From CBDFNN01 sp965250215 (GTDB taxonomy: Bacteria > Bacteroidota > Rhodothermia > Rhodothermales > DATKEJ01), in the NCBI GenBank assembly GCA_965250215.1, contig CBDFNN010000004.1, forward strand, positions 3,100,001 to 3,164,000: DNA of 64,000 nt, read 5' to 3'. This document shows, piece by piece, positions 26,411-35,996 of the stretch. Position numbers and translations under genes: made by a program. Positions within the stretch are counted from its first letter, which is position 1; every line of letters begins with the position of its first letter. The notes below the pieces were generated by a model. That model was not told the origin of the DNA. It ran no database searches and saw only the letters and a program-made list of their open reading frames with translations.

Positions 26411-28076
26411 CATAGGCCACTTCACCTCCGATCATGGTCAACACGACCTTTGTATCGCGAATCTTCTCTGGGGTGACTTCAAATAGGTTCTGATCCAAGA
26501 TTACCAAGTCGGCCATTTTCCCAACCTGAAGAGATCCCTTTATATCCTCATCAAATCCAGCATAGGCCCCACCCATGGTGTAGGCACGAACAGCCTGCTC
26601 GACAGAGATCTTCTGCTCTGGCACCCAGCCATCCGGGTTCTTCCCGTCGATAGTCGCTCTAGTCACGGCCGCATAGATTCCCTCAATTGCCGATGGAGGC
26701 GCTACAAACCAGTCACTACCAAAAGCGACAGTAGCACCCGCATCCAGCATCGACTTAAAGGCATAACTCGTCTTTATCCGCTCGGATCCAATGACTGTCT
26801 CCGCCCATCTCCCATCATCGATGGCGTGATAGGGTTGCATACTTGCGACGACACCTAGCTCTTTAAACCGACTAAAGTCTCTTGGGTCAATGTGCTGTGC
26901 ATGTTCGATTCGAAATCTCCTATCCTTTTCTCCCCCCTCCGTGAGAACACGTTCGTAAATATTCAGAATCGCATTGATGGCCTTGTCTCCGATGGCATGG
27001 ATCAAGGGTTGAACATTTCTTTCGTCTGCTCCCTTAATCCAATCGTAAAGTTGCTCTTCCGAATTGACGAACACTCCAAAGTCGTCCGGTGCATCTGTAA
27101 ATGAATCATAGAAAGCCGCTGAGTGAGACCCGAGTGACCCGTCAACATATCCTTTGATGGCCCCAATCTTTAGCCAAGCATCAGATACCTCCCCTCCTTC
27201 GATTTCAGCAGCGACATCTTCCCAATGATTAATATGTTGCGTCACATACGACCTGACTTTCAACAAGCCCCGCTTCCGAGCTTCCTTGAAGACATCGAGA
27301 TCCGAAGCTGAGCCTCCAAAATTCCTATTGTCAGGCTCCGACATATGATGGATCGTTGTCGTGCCATTGGAAACGATGTAGTCCATCGCAGCCTGAAGTG
27401 ACTTGAGCTGCTGATCCATAGAGGGTGAAGGGATGTGATCGAAAATCAATCCCATCGCATTGTCTTTGAAAATACCGGCAGGTCGACCATCAGAATATCT
27501 TGAGACGAATCCACCATCTACATCTTCCACCTCGTCACTGACCCCAGCTATATCGAAAGCCGCCTGGTTTGCCAATCCCATGTGACCATCTAATCGAGTC
27601 ACCCATACCGGATTGTTTGGTGTCAGCTCATCGATCCAGTCTCTCTGTGGCAATTCCCCACCCCACAAAGAGTGATCCCAATCACCGCCAATAATCCACT
27701 CTCCAGGACTGAGAGTCTTGGTATACTCCCCTATCCTCCTAGCAAATTCCTCCGGTGTTGCGGCATCTCGCAATTTAACCGAAGCTAGTCGCTCTCCACC
27801 CATGATGGTGTGAACATGAGCATCTATGAATCCTGGCAACACTAGCCGACCTTTGCCATCAATTACATTTCCTCCGCTTTCGATAAAGAAATCAACGTCA
27901 TCGGCCACTGCAAGTATTCGATCTCCTCCAATAACGATAGCGGAGGCCCATGGATTATCACCGTTTCCGGTCCAGATTTTGGCATTGTTTATGATGGTAT
28001 AGGCACTGTCCTCAGTGCTACTACAACCTGATAGAGCGATTACGAATAGTAATGCTACTGTGGAAAGTCTATTCAT
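26403..28076 (-). CDS. Amidohydrolase family lipoprotein (YtcJ-like)
   Basis: I take the ATG at 28076, 27 codons inside the longest frame, because it starts a clear lipoprotein signal (M-N-R-L-S-T...S-G-C, Cys18). The 557-residue product has the amidohydrolase entry motif D-A-H-V-H (His87, His89), W-I-I-G-G-D-W-D-H, L-I-H-A-I-G-D-K-A, R-I-E-H-A-Q and G-S-D-W-F-V-A-P, all typical of YtcJ-like metal-dependent hydrolases. It lies in the middle of the hut genes on the opposite strand, between hutI and hutG, and is divergent from hutG. Substrate unknown; the location suggests, but does not show, a link to imide or amide breakdown. It is a paralogue of the truncated gene at 1-624. Confidence 0.9.
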   Translation of the reverse strand: MNRLSTVALLFVIALSGCSSTEDSAYTIINNAKIWTGNGDNPWASAIVIGGDRILAVADDVDFFIESGGNVIDGKGRLVLPGFIDAHVHTIMGGERLASVKLRDAATPEEFARRIGEYTKTLSPGEWIIGGDWDHSLWGGELPQRDWIDELTPNNPVWVTRLDGHMGLANQAAFDIAGVSDEVEDVDGGFVSRYSDGRPAGIFKDNAMGLIFDHIPSPSMDQQLKSLQAAMDYIVSNGTTTIHHMSEPDNRNFGGSASDLDVFKEARKRGLLKVRSYVTQHINHWEDVAAEIEGGEVSDAWLKIGAIKGYVDGSLGSHSAAFYDSFTDAPDDFGVFVNSEEQLYDWIKGADERNVQPLIHAIGDKAINAILNIYERVLTEGGEKDRRFRIEHAQHIDPRDFSRFKELGVVASMQPYHAIDDGRWAETVIGSERIKTSYAFKSMLDAGATVAFGSDWFVAPPSAIEGIYAAVTRATIDGKNPDGWVPEQKISVEQAVRAYTMGGAYAGFDEDIKGSLQVGKMADLVILDQNLFEVTPEKIRDTKVVLTMIGGEVAYEK

Positions 28077-28225
28077 TCTTGGTACAATCTGAGATGCGAA
28101 ATAGTGCTTGTGTGAATGCTCTGAAATACTGAGCTTGTCTTTCAGAACGATAGCCATCGAGGCTGGGTTTAAGAATACAAAGAGGAGGTGGAGACAACAA
28201 ACTTTCGATTTTGAATCTCCTCAAA

Positions 28226-29089
28226 ATGAAAAAGATGAAATCAAAAATTAGCGACTATCTAGGACGAGGCGCTGGCCCCGTGAAAATTGCACTCCTGGGA
28301 TTTCCCACCGACGAGGGTGTGGAAAGGAACGGAGGTCGACCAGGTGCTAAGGATGCACCAAAGGTCATCCGCGAAGCCCTGCTGAAAATGACCCCTGATC
28401 CTCGACAAAAAAGAGCTATTTGGCTAGATGTCCGAGACGAAGGAGACATTGAAATTAGCGGAGGGCTTGAAGAGGCTCAAAAAAGACTCGGAGCCAAGGT
28501 GGGCGCATTGATCAAGAAAGACATTATCCCCATCGTAATCGGTGGTGGCCACGAAACGGCCTACGGCAACTTTCTTGGTTTCGTTGAGGCTGGCGAAGAT
28601 GTTTCAGTCATCAATATCGATGCCCATCCTGATGTAAGAGAGCTAGTTGGCGGAAAGGGTCATTCGGGTTCTCCATTCAGACAAATACTTGAGCATGAAT
28701 CCGGTCGTTGCAAAGCCTACCAAGTAATCGGACTAGAGGGGCACTCTGTTGCAAAAGAGCACTTGGAATATCTCGTGGCGAAAAATTGCCATTTGGTTTG
28801 GAGAGACGAAATTGAAGTAGATTCAGTCCTCGAGGCAGAGACATCTGTGATGTTAAGCCTCGATCTCGATGCACTTGATCAAGCAAGTGCGCCTGGAGTT
28901 TCCGCGCCGAATCCACGCGGCCTTGATATTGAACAATGGCTGGGCCTGATCCAGATCGCAATCTTAAGTGGAAAGGTAAAGTCGATCGACATCGTCGAAT
29001 GCAATCCGAAATATGACCGTGATGGTCAGACTGCGAAATTGGCAGCACACACAATCTGGACCATTATTGAACGACTCTCCTTGCTTTAG
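28226..29089 (+). CDS. hutG: Formimidoylglutamase-like ureohydrolase
   Basis: A member of the arginase/agmatinase fold with all manganese-binding motifs: G-G-G-H-E (106-110), D-A-H-P-D (132-136) and S-L-D-L-D-A-L-D (near 213). I start it at the ATG at 28226 (287 residues); a TTG 15 bp earlier is open in frame, and a purine-rich AGGAGG lies 38 bp upstream. Context decides the substrate: next to hutU-hutH-hutI this should hydrolyse N-formimino-L-glutamate to glutamate and formamide, completing histidine breakdown in four steps. Arginase or agmatinase activity is the alternative. The expected arginase/agmatinase overall length agrees. Confidence 0.88.
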   Translation: MKKMKSKISDYLGRGAGPVKIALLGFPTDEGVERNGGRPGAKDAPKVIREALLKMTPDPRQKRAIWLDVRDEGDIEISGGLEEAQKRLGAKVGALIKKDIIPIVIGGGHETAYGNFLGFVEAGEDVSVINIDAHPDVRELVGGKGHSGSPFRQILEHESGRCKAYQVIGLEGHSVAKEHLEYLVAKNCHLVWRDEIEVDSVLEAETSVMLSLDLDALDQASAPGVSAPNPRGLDIEQWLGLIQIAILSGKVKSIDIVECNPKYDRDGQTAKLAAHTIWTIIERLSLL

Positions 29090-29243
29090 GCTGGAGGTTT
29101 TCTGAACGAGCAACTCAAAACGAGGAAGGTCCTTCTTTACCACGCCATTCTTTTGCAGAGAGCAGTCATAATTCGAGAGAACAAGTCATCTTTGTTCGCA
29201 TTCTGGGGTTTCAACTTGGCTCGCACGCAATTCGGTAGATGAA

Positions 29244-29672
29244 CTAACTGTTGACGTAGGCCGTCAGCTGCTCTATCGTGAATCGTTGCTCTTCGATGAT
29301 GGCCCGAACCAGATCGCCGATCGAAACCACGCCCACCAGTTTTTCATCTTCCATAACTGGAAGATGTCGAATCCGTTTCTCGGTCATCAAAGCAAGACAT
29401 CTCTCAACCTGATCGCGTGGATCAACTGAAATGACCTTGCTCGTCATAATATTACTTACTGGGGTAGACTGCGAAGCACGGCCTTTAAGAATGACCTGCC
29501 GAGCGTAGTCTCTTTCGGACATCACTCCCACAAGTCGATGGTCGTCGACGACCATTAGCGCGCCGATTCCCTTCTCTGCCATCAGACGGATAGCATTGTA
29601 GACGCTTTCGTCTGACCTTACCGACCAAACTAGATCTCCCTTGCTTTTTAAAAGACTCTTAATTGTACTCAT
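29244..29672 (-). CDS. CBS-domain pair protein
   Basis: A 142-residue protein consisting of two CBS motifs in tandem (about 10-65 and 74-130) and no other domain. Typical features are G-A-L-M-V-V-D-D, G-V-M-S-E-R-D-Y, I-M-T-S-K-V-I-S-V and R-H-L-P-V-M-E-D, the last two marking the second motif. Stand-alone CBS pairs bind adenine nucleotides (AMP, ATP, SAM, NADH) and sense energy or redox state, partnering enzymes or channels. No partner is evident: the upstream neighbour on the same strand is a YfiT-like protein 180 bp away. Length and motif order are normal. Confidence 0.9.
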   Translation of the reverse strand: MSTIKSLLKSKGDLVWSVRSDESVYNAIRLMAEKGIGALMVVDDHRLVGVMSERDYARQVILKGRASQSTPVSNIMTSKVISVDPRDQVERCLALMTEKRIRHLPVMEDEKLVGVVSIGDLVRAIIEEQRFTIEQLTAYVNS

Positions 29673-29852
29673 TGTCCTCCTCGTGCTTGTGAAACCAGGT
29701 TAGGGACGGCCGAATGTAACAGCGCCAGATCTATTTATAGACATTTGCTGGGACAAGAACAAGTCCGTGTGCCCAGTCGCTTGTTGGAAATAGCCGCTCG
29801 CACAAAATGGCCTTGCATACTCAAGACAAAATCTATGATGCCAAAAATGAAG

Positions 29853-30407
29853 CTAGATGTCGAGTCGCTTCCTCATCGAGTTAATATGCGCTACATGGTG
29901 CAACGAGTGCCACTCATACAATTGGAGGACGTAATCGTAGCTGTGTTCTCCCCAGTCAGGATGAATGAACATCTTGTCGAATTCAGAATCGTCGAGCGAC
30001 CTCAACATAACCACCAGGCGCTGATGTATACCTTCGAGAATCAAGAGACTTGGAGCTAAAGGCCCTTCCTTGGCATCTTTCAGCTCGGCCCAGCCATCTT
30101 GATCGTAGGTTCTAAGTAAGGGCTTGTCTTCTGTCAATGGCCTGCGAAATCTACTCACGGCGTTCATGTGAGAGTCGGCGATATGATGCACCAATTGCCT
30201 AACGGTCCATCCTTCAGGCCGATAAGGAGTATCCAATTGCTCTGTCCGAAGTCCTTCTAAAGCTTTTCTGAGATTGAGCGGTAGATCTGCCAGAACCTGA
30301 ATGGCCTCTGCTCTTTCTTCTGGAGTCAGTACGGGTTTAGGTTTCGGTCGTCCGACTGGGTAGGATAGGTCGATTGTCATCTTAAATGGGCTTTTGTTGA
30401 GTTCCAT
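29853..30407 (-). CDS. DinB-superfamily YfiT-like protein (putative bacillithiol S-transferase / metal hydrolase)
   Basis: A 184-residue four-helix-bundle protein of the YfiT/BstA group. Motifs visible: Y-P-V-G-R-x-x-P near the start, W-T-V-R-Q-L-V-H-H-I-A-D-S-H, R-P-L-T-E-D-K-P and W-H-S-L-H-H-V-A-H-I. The three metal-binding histidines should come from the V-H-H and W-H-S-L-H-H-V-A-H segments. Family members are metal-dependent transferases that conjugate bacillithiol to electrophiles, or remain uncharacterised. No bacillithiol synthesis gene is in the window. Met10 (ATG at 30380) is a possible shorter start and would begin M-T-I-D-L-S-Y-P-V-G. Confidence 0.85.
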   Translation of the reverse strand: MELNKSPFKMTIDLSYPVGRPKPKPVLTPEERAEAIQVLADLPLNLRKALEGLRTEQLDTPYRPEGWTVRQLVHHIADSHMNAVSRFRRPLTEDKPLLRTYDQDGWAELKDAKEGPLAPSLLILEGIHQRLVVMLRSLDDSEFDKMFIHPDWGEHSYDYVLQLYEWHSLHHVAHINSMRKRLDI

Positions 30408-30565
30408 TTAATATAGCACAGCGGGACATGCAACTTCGGAATTCTGCACGGTGCTACTACCTAAAACAAATGAATTAAAGAACCAAATTCTAAGGAATGC
30501 TCTTACAGCTTGTGCCTCCTTTGGCAATCAAAACCGCCTTTACTCATCTCCCAAAACTTAAGACC

Positions 30566-30904
30566 CTAAACCGAAAAAGACTCTCCACAAGCACAGGTCC
30601 GACTCGCCTGGGGATTTTCGAAATGAAAGCCTTTACCATCGAAGCCATCCGAAAAATCCAAAGTTGTCCCGACGAGATAGAGATAGCTCTTCAAATCCAT
30701 CGCCACTGTTATATCGTCGACCTTGAAAATCCGATCTTTCTCCTGTTCGACTGTATCCCAGCCAAGATCATAAGTTAATCCGGAGCATCCCCCACTGACA
30801 ACGCCAACTCGTAGCATCGTCTCCTTAAAATTGATGCTTGCCTGCTCTGCAGTGGCTTTTAATTTCGCCAGTGCGCTGTCTGTAATTTGTATTCCTTGTT
30901 CCAT
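30566..30904 (-). CDS. A-type iron-sulfur carrier (SufA/IscA/ErpA family)
   Basis: A 112-residue HesB/IscA-fold protein with the three conserved cysteines: Cys40 in G-G-C-S-G-L, Cys104 and Cys106 in T-C-A-C-G near the C-terminus. The classical C-G-C-G reads C-A-C-G. It receives Fe-S clusters from the SufBCD scaffold and hands them to client enzymes. It is divergent from sufB across a 267-bp gap that contains a heptad repeat and a perfect hairpin, so it may share regulation with the suf operon. A second carrier is encoded at 53387-53749. Confidence 0.93.
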   Translation of the reverse strand: MEQGIQITDSALAKLKATAEQASINFKETMLRVGVVSGGCSGLTYDLGWDTVEQEKDRIFKVDDITVAMDLKSYLYLVGTTLDFSDGFDGKGFHFENPQASRTCACGESFSV

Positions 30905-30990
30905 GCCGTATTTGTGACAAAATTTCAGATAGTGTTACCCATTCCTGGGTCGCCTCGTTCCTCGAATGCGCCTACATATATGGTATATTC

Positions 30991-31020
30991 CGGAAAACGG
31001 AACACGGAACACGGAACACG
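30991..31020. repeat. Tandem heptamer CGGAACA in the suf divergent region
   Basis: CGGAAAA is followed by three perfect copies of CGGAACA (30998-31018). It lies in the gap between the divergent A-type carrier gene and sufB, 150 bp before sufB. Confidence 0.9.
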
Positions 31021-31049
31021 CTCTCCGCAATTACTCTACTTCTACACAC

Positions 31050-31072
31050 CGTGTAGGGAACGCCCCTACACG
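31050..31072. promoter_or_regulatory. Perfect 9-bp hairpin upstream of sufB
   Basis: CGTGTAGGG (31050-31058) and CCCTACACG (31064-31072) form a perfect stem with loop AACGC. It lies 100 bp upstream of the sufB start and 30 bp after the CGGAACA array. It may be the hairpin part of the same repeat element, an operator or a leader structure. There is no T-tract for a terminator. Confidence 0.6.
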
Positions 31073-31171
31073 ACCCTAGTTTTATATGCTCGCTCCAATT
31101 GGCATTTTTGACCAGATTCCCTGTAACCTCGGTCATTGAAGCGCCACTAAAGACGGAATAAAACACTATTA

Positions 31172-32620
31172 ATGCCCTACACAGAAGCCGAATTAGCACA
31201 AGATTTAGAAGGACGTGAGTACGAGCATGGCTTTGTCACGGATATCGAGTCGGACGTTGCTCCACCCGGTCTCAATGAGGATACTATTCGACTTATTTCT
31301 TCGAAAAAGGAAGAGCCCGAATGGATGCTCGAATGGAGACTCAAGGCTTTTGAGCAATGGAAGAAAATGACGGAGCCCAATTGGGCTCATATCAAATATC
31401 CGAAAATCGATTTCCAGGAAATCTCCTACTACGCCGCCCCTGGGAAGAAGGCGAAATATGAGAGCTTGGACGAAGTAGATCCTGAGTTGCTCGAGACCTT
31501 CAAGAAACTGGGTATTCCCCTCGAAGAGCAAAAGGTTCTTGCCGGAGTCGCAGTAGACGTAATTATGGATTCCGTTTCCGTGCATACAACATTCCAAGAA
31601 TCCTTGAAGAAGGTTGGAGTCATTTTCATGCCGATCTCGGAGGCGATACGTGAGCATCCAGACCTCATCAAAAAACATCTGGGGTCTGTCGTCCCACAAA
31701 CGGACAATTTTTACGCAGCGCTAAACTCTGCTGTATTCAGCGACGGGTCATTCTGTTACATCCCGAAGGGAGTACGATGCCCAATGGAATTGTCGACCTA
31801 CTTCAGAATCAACGAGGCAAAAACAGGTCAGTTTGAGCGAACTCTGATTGTAGCCGAAGAAGGCGCTTACGTTAGCTATCTAGAAGGATGTACTGCTCCG
31901 ATGCGAGACGAAAATCAACTTCATGCTGCTGTTGTTGAAATAGTAGCGGAGAAGGACGCAGAAGTGAAATATTCCACCGTTCAAAACTGGTATCCTGGTG
32001 ACAAAGAAGGGAAAGGTGGCATTTACAATTTTGTAACCAAGCGTGGCATCTGCAATGGATCGTACGCCAAGATTTCCTGGACACAGGTAGAGACTGGTTC
32101 AGCTATCACGTGGAAATATCCAAGTGTCATCTTGAAGGGTGATTACTCAGTGGGCGAATTCTACTCTGTAGCTGTAACAAATAATCATCAGCAGGCCGAT
32201 ACCGGCACAAAGATGATTCACATCGGCAGGAACTCGAAGAGTACTATCATCTCGAAAGGTGTCTCTGGTGGCGTTAGCAACAACAGCTATCGTGGCCTGG
32301 TAAAGATTCTCAAAAGCGCGACCGGTGCTAGAAACTTCTCGCAATGTGACTCGCTTTTACTGACCGATAGATGCGGTGCACATACCTTCCCTTATATCGA
32401 AGTCAATAACAAGACGGCGAAGGTTGAGCATGAAGCAACTACTTCAAAAGTGGGAGAAGATCAGATGTTCTATTGCAGGCAAAGAGGTCTCTCTGAAGAG
32501 ACGGCTATCGCACTGATTGTGAATGGATTCTCACGAGAAGTCCTGAATCAACTACCCATGGAATTTGCCGTTGAGGCAAGAAAACTTTTATCGATCAGCC
32601 TTGAAGGCAGCGTCGGTTAA
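31172..32620 (+). CDS. sufB: Fe-S cluster assembly scaffold protein SufB
   Basis: A 482-residue protein of standard length with family motifs [24 protein letters not shown] and the C-terminal Q-R-G-L-S-E-E-T-A. It forms the SufBC2D complex in which clusters are built on SufB cysteines; C-S-D-C-like residues are replaced here by Q-C-D-S before L-L-T-D-R-C-G. It begins the sufBCDS-E/T series, all on the plus strand with gaps of 30 bp or less. The start ATG at 31172 is preceded by A/T-rich sequence with no Shine-Dalgarno. Confidence 0.97.
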   Translation: MPYTEAELAQDLEGREYEHGFVTDIESDVAPPGLNEDTIRLISSKKEEPEWMLEWRLKAFEQWKKMTEPNWAHIKYPKIDFQEISYYAAPGKKAKYESLDEVDPELLETFKKLGIPLEEQKVLAGVAVDVIMDSVSVHTTFQESLKKVGVIFMPISEAIREHPDLIKKHLGSVVPQTDNFYAALNSAVFSDGSFCYIPKGVRCPMELSTYFRINEAKTGQFERTLIVAEEGAYVSYLEGCTAPMRDENQLHAAVVEIVAEKDAEVKYSTVQNWYPGDKEGKGGIYNFVTKRGICNGSYAKISWTQVETGSAITWKYPSVILKGDYSVGEFYSVAVTNNHQQADTGTKMIHIGRNSKSTIISKGVSGGVSNNSYRGLVKILKSATGARNFSQCDSLLLTDRCGAHTFPYIEVNNKTAKVEHEATTSKVGEDQMFYCRQRGLSEETAIALIVNGFSREVLNQLPMEFAVEARKLLSISLEGSVG

Positions 32621-32642
32621 ACAAAACACTTACTAACAGCTA

Positions 32643-33404
32643 ATGCTAACTATTTCGAATCTCCACGCCTCAGTTGAGGAGCAAAAAATCCTGAAAGGTA
32701 TCAATCTTGATATCAAAGGTGGAGAAATTCATGCGATAATGGGTCCCAACGGATCTGGCAAAAGTACTCTCGCCTCTGTTCTCGCAGGCCGCGAAGAATA
32801 CGAGGTCAGTGAAGGAGCGGTTTATTTTAAAGGGGAAGATCTTCTTGAGCTTTCTCCAGAAGAACGTGCACATGCAGGTCTCTTTCTGGCTTTCCAATAC
32901 CCTGTAGAAATCCCGGGTGTAAGCATGAGCAATTTCCTTCGAACGGCTGTAAACGAAACTCGAGAAGCTCGTGGCCAAGAGGCATTGGATGCGGTCAGCT
33001 TCCTAAAGTTGATGAAAGAGAAGCAGGCCGTTATCGACGTGAGTAATACCCTTACCGGCCGATCTGTAAATGAAGGATTCTCTGGTGGCGAGAAGAAAAA
33101 GATGGAGATATTCCAAATGGCCATGTTAGAGCCATCATTGGCAATTCTTGACGAGACGGATTCTGGCCTGGATATCGATGCCCTGCAAGTTGTCTCAGAA
33201 AGCGTCAACCGACTTAGATCAGAAGAAACAGCTTTCATTGTCGTCACACACTATGAGAGACTACTTCAGTTTATTGTCCCGGACTATGTCCACATAATGT
33301 ATGATGGTCGCATCGTTAAAACAGGTGACAAAACTTTGGCTGCCGAATTGGAAGCCAAGGGATATGAGTGGGTCAAATCAGAATTCGTAGCAGAGGCTGT
33401 TTAG
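32643..33404 (+). CDS. sufC: Fe-S cluster assembly ATPase SufC
   Basis: A 253-residue ABC-type ATPase: Walker A G-P-N-G-S-G-K-S (34-41), signature S-G-G-E-K-K-K, Walker B L-A-I-L-D-E-T-D-S-G-L-D, and the switch histidine in V-V-T-H-Y. The S-G-G-E-K-K-x and E-T-D-S-G-L-D wording is specific for SufC rather than a transporter. It drives the SufBCD scaffold in the cytoplasm. It starts 22 bp after sufB and ends 2 bp before the sufD ATG. Confidence 0.97.
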   Translation: MLTISNLHASVEEQKILKGINLDIKGGEIHAIMGPNGSGKSTLASVLAGREEYEVSEGAVYFKGEDLLELSPEERAHAGLFLAFQYPVEIPGVSMSNFLRTAVNETREARGQEALDAVSFLKLMKEKQAVIDVSNTLTGRSVNEGFSGGEKKKMEIFQMAMLEPSLAILDETDSGLDIDALQVVSESVNRLRSEETAFIVVTHYERLLQFIVPDYVHIMYDGRIVKTGDKTLAAELEAKGYEWVKSEFVAEAV

Positions 33405-33406
33405 AA

Positions 33407-34738
33407 ATGACATCAATGCCAGACACATTGACTAGGGAAGCAGTATCAGTCAAACAGGTCTTCTTAGACCGCTTTGAATCGCAGACAAATCTTGGTCTGC
33501 TAAGAAGCTCCAACGCTTTGAAAGGACTACGAGAAAAATCCATAGAAGTATTCTCAAATCTGGGGATTCCGAGTGGCAAAGTTGAGTATTGGAAATACAA
33601 TAAGCTCAATGCTGTATTTGCCAAGGGCTTCGATGCCTCTGCACCAATCGATTCAGACAAGCCGATAGAACTAAGCAGTAGTTCGATACCTGGCATGGAT
33701 TGCTATGAAGTCGTCATCGTAAATGGCCAATTCAGCGCTGAGCTATCCAAGTTAGATGGACTAGAGGACGGACTTTCCATCTCAGATCTTTCAAAAGAAT
33801 CTGAGTCCGATCTAGGATTGCTTGCTGAGAAAATGGCAACGATTGCTAAGATCGAAAACAGGCCCTTTGTGGCATTGAACACTGCTCTTCATCGAGGCGG
33901 AGTTTTTGTCAAAGTATCGGCAGAAACCTCTCTGACCAAGCCGGTCTTCATTCGCTATATCACGAATGCCGATGAAAAGTCAGTCGTCTTCCCGCGGACA
34001 TTGATTATTTGCGGAGATAGATCCAAAGCGATGATTGCCGAGACTTGGACGACGAACAAAGAAGATGTATTCACTATTGGAGTCACCGAGATCTTAACTG
34101 GGGCATCATCGAACATAGAGCATTTCAAGCTCCAAGATGAAAGCGCTGGCTCGGCCCAAATATCCGCTACTTCTGTTTATCAGAAGGCCGACAGCTTTTT
34201 CAAGACCAATACGGTGACCAATTCCGGAAGCTATGTCAGAAACAACCTTACAATCCACCCAGATGGAGAAGGCTGTATGACACATCTCAATGGTCTATAT
34301 CTGACAAAGGATGATCAATTTGTCGACAATCACACATATGTTGATCACGCCAAATCGAATTGCGAAAGTCACGAACTTTACAAGGGAATCCTTGACGGAT
34401 CGTCGACGGGCATTTTTAACGGTAAGCTATTTGTTCGGGTCGACGCACAAAAGACAAATGCATTCCAATCAAGCAGGAGTCTCTTACTTACTGATGATGC
34501 TAGCGTCAACTCCAAACCAGAATTAGAGATATATGCGGACGATGTTAAGTGCAGCCATGGTGCTACGACGGGACATCTTGATGACGATGCCGTTTTCTAT
34601 TTTCGTGCGAGAGGAATTCCTGACGTAAAAGCTAGAAACCTTCTCCTCCACGCTTTTGCCGAAGAGGTGACCGGACTGTTCGGACTCGATCCATTTAGGA
34701 CGTACTCCGATGGACTCGTTGCTGATTATCTAGATTAA
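33407..34738 (+). CDS. sufD: Fe-S cluster assembly protein SufD
   Basis: A 443-residue protein starting at the ATG 2 bp after sufC; a longer frame from 33368 would overlap sufC and is less likely. The C-terminal half is the SufB/SufD beta-helix core with H-L-N-G-L-Y, D-N-H-T-Y-V-D-H, S-H-E-L-Y-K-G-I-L-D, C-S-H-G-A-T-T-G and Y-F-R-A-R-G-I. The N-terminal 100 residues are helical and variable, as usual. It pairs with SufB and has the conserved C-S-H that helps iron entry. A GTG/TTG-started variant cannot be excluded. Confidence 0.95.
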   Translation: MTSMPDTLTREAVSVKQVFLDRFESQTNLGLLRSSNALKGLREKSIEVFSNLGIPSGKVEYWKYNKLNAVFAKGFDASAPIDSDKPIELSSSSIPGMDCYEVVIVNGQFSAELSKLDGLEDGLSISDLSKESESDLGLLAEKMATIAKIENRPFVALNTALHRGGVFVKVSAETSLTKPVFIRYITNADEKSVVFPRTLIICGDRSKAMIAETWTTNKEDVFTIGVTEILTGASSNIEHFKLQDESAGSAQISATSVYQKADSFFKTNTVTNSGSYVRNNLTIHPDGEGCMTHLNGLYLTKDDQFVDNHTYVDHAKSNCESHELYKGILDGSSTGIFNGKLFVRVDAQKTNAFQSSRSLLLTDDASVNSKPELEIYADDVKCSHGATTGHLDDDAVFYFRARGIPDVKARNLLLHAFAEEVTGLFGLDPFRTYSDGLVADYLD

Positions 34739-34766
34739 TTTGACCGCCGGACGAGGCACCCAAGAA

Positions 34767-35996
34767 ATGCTAGTGGATACTTTCGATGTCGATAGAATCC
34801 GTGCCGACTTTCCCATCCTTCACACGAAGGTCCACGGAAAACCTCTTGTCTATCTCGACAACGGTGCAACATCCCAAAAACCTCTTCAGGTAATTGATGC
34901 GATCAGCAACTACTACCGTAAGGATAACAGCAATGTGCACCGTGGCGTGCATAGCTTGAGCCAGAGAGCGACGGATGCCTTTGAAGCCTCTCGGAAATCT
35001 CTTCAACGATTCATTAATGCGGCCGAAGATCGAGAGATCATCTTTACAAAAGGAACTACAGATTCCATAAACTTACTCGCGACGTCCTTGTCGCGTGGAG
35101 TAGTCAATGAAGGTGACGAAATCTTGATTAGCGAGATGGAGCATCACTCCAATATCGTGCCTTGGCAGATGTTGTGTGAAACCACTGGAGCCAAGCTTCG
35201 CGCAATCCCAGTCAATGACGATGGCGATCTGATCTTGGATGATTTGGATAGCTTTCTCAATGAAAAGACTAAAGTCGTTGCCTTGGTTCATGTATCGAAC
35301 ACGCTAGGCACCATCAACCCCATTTCAACAATTGCTAGACGTGCTCATGATGTTGGATCTTGGCTTTTCGTGGACGCCGCTCAGTCCATCCCTCACATGC
35401 CCATCGACGTCCAGGAACTAGATGTCGATTTTCTCTGCTTTTCAGGACACAAAATGTGTGGCCCGACCGGCATAGGAGCTTTGTATGGCAAGGCGTCCCT
35501 GCTAGAGACACTTCCACCCTATCAGGGCGGAGGATCTATGATAAAGAGTGTTAGCATCGAGGAGACAAGCTATAATGACATCCCCTTTCGATTTGAAGCT
35601 GGGACACCGAACATCGCGGGCAGCATTGGCATGGGTATCGCCGCTGAATATCTTATGGATATCGGCATGGATAAGATCGCTCGCTACGAGCATCAGCTTA
35701 CTGAATATGCCCAAACTAGACTTGGCGAAATTGAAGGTCTTCGTTTCATTGGCGAGTCTAAAGACCATGCCTCGGTTCTATCATTTCTTTTGGACGAAAT
35801 TCATCCCCTGGATACAGGGACGATTCTTGACCAATTGGGAATTGCCGTAAGAACAGGCCACCATTGCACCCAGCCTCTTATCGACAAATATGGTATTCCG
35901 GGAACGGTCCGTGCATCCTTGGCTTTCTATAATACAACCGAGGAAATAGATCGATTGGTCGCAGGTTTGGAAAGAGTTAAAAGCATGGTGAGTTAA
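34767..35996 (+). CDS. sufS: Cysteine desulfurase SufS
   Basis: A 409-residue type II PLP-dependent desulfurase. Start chosen at the ATG at 34767; a TTG at 34740 is open in frame but would make the protein longer than usual. PLP lysine is Lys229 in S-G-H-K-M-C-G-P-T-G, the persulfide cysteine is Cys367 in R-T-G-H-H-C-T-Q-P, and E-M-E-H-H-S-N binds the cofactor region. It strips sulfur from cysteine and passes it to SufE, which is the next gene and whose ATG overlaps the sufS stop (TAATG). Confidence 0.97.
   Translation: MLVDTFDVDRIRADFPILHTKVHGKPLVYLDNGATSQKPLQVIDAISNYYRKDNSNVHRGVHSLSQRATDAFEASRKSLQRFINAAEDREIIFTKGTTDSINLLATSLSRGVVNEGDEILISEMEHHSNIVPWQMLCETTGAKLRAIPVNDDGDLILDDLDSFLNEKTKVVALVHVSNTLGTINPISTIARRAHDVGSWLFVDAAQSIPHMPIDVQELDVDFLCFSGHKMCGPTGIGALYGKASLLETLPPYQGGGSMIKSVSIEETSYNDIPFRFEAGTPNIAGSIGMGIAAEYLMDIGMDKIARYEHQLTEYAQTRLGEIEGLRFIGESKDHASVLSFLLDEIHPLDTGTILDQLGIAVRTGHHCTQPLIDKYGIPGTVRASLAFYNTTEEIDRLVAGLERVKSMVS

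Noticed and set aside
28183..28223. GAGGAG/CTCCTC hairpin overlapping the possible hutG leader
   Set aside because: A 6-bp stem with a 30-base loop is weak; the AGGAGG is also too far from the ATG for a normal ribosome-binding site.
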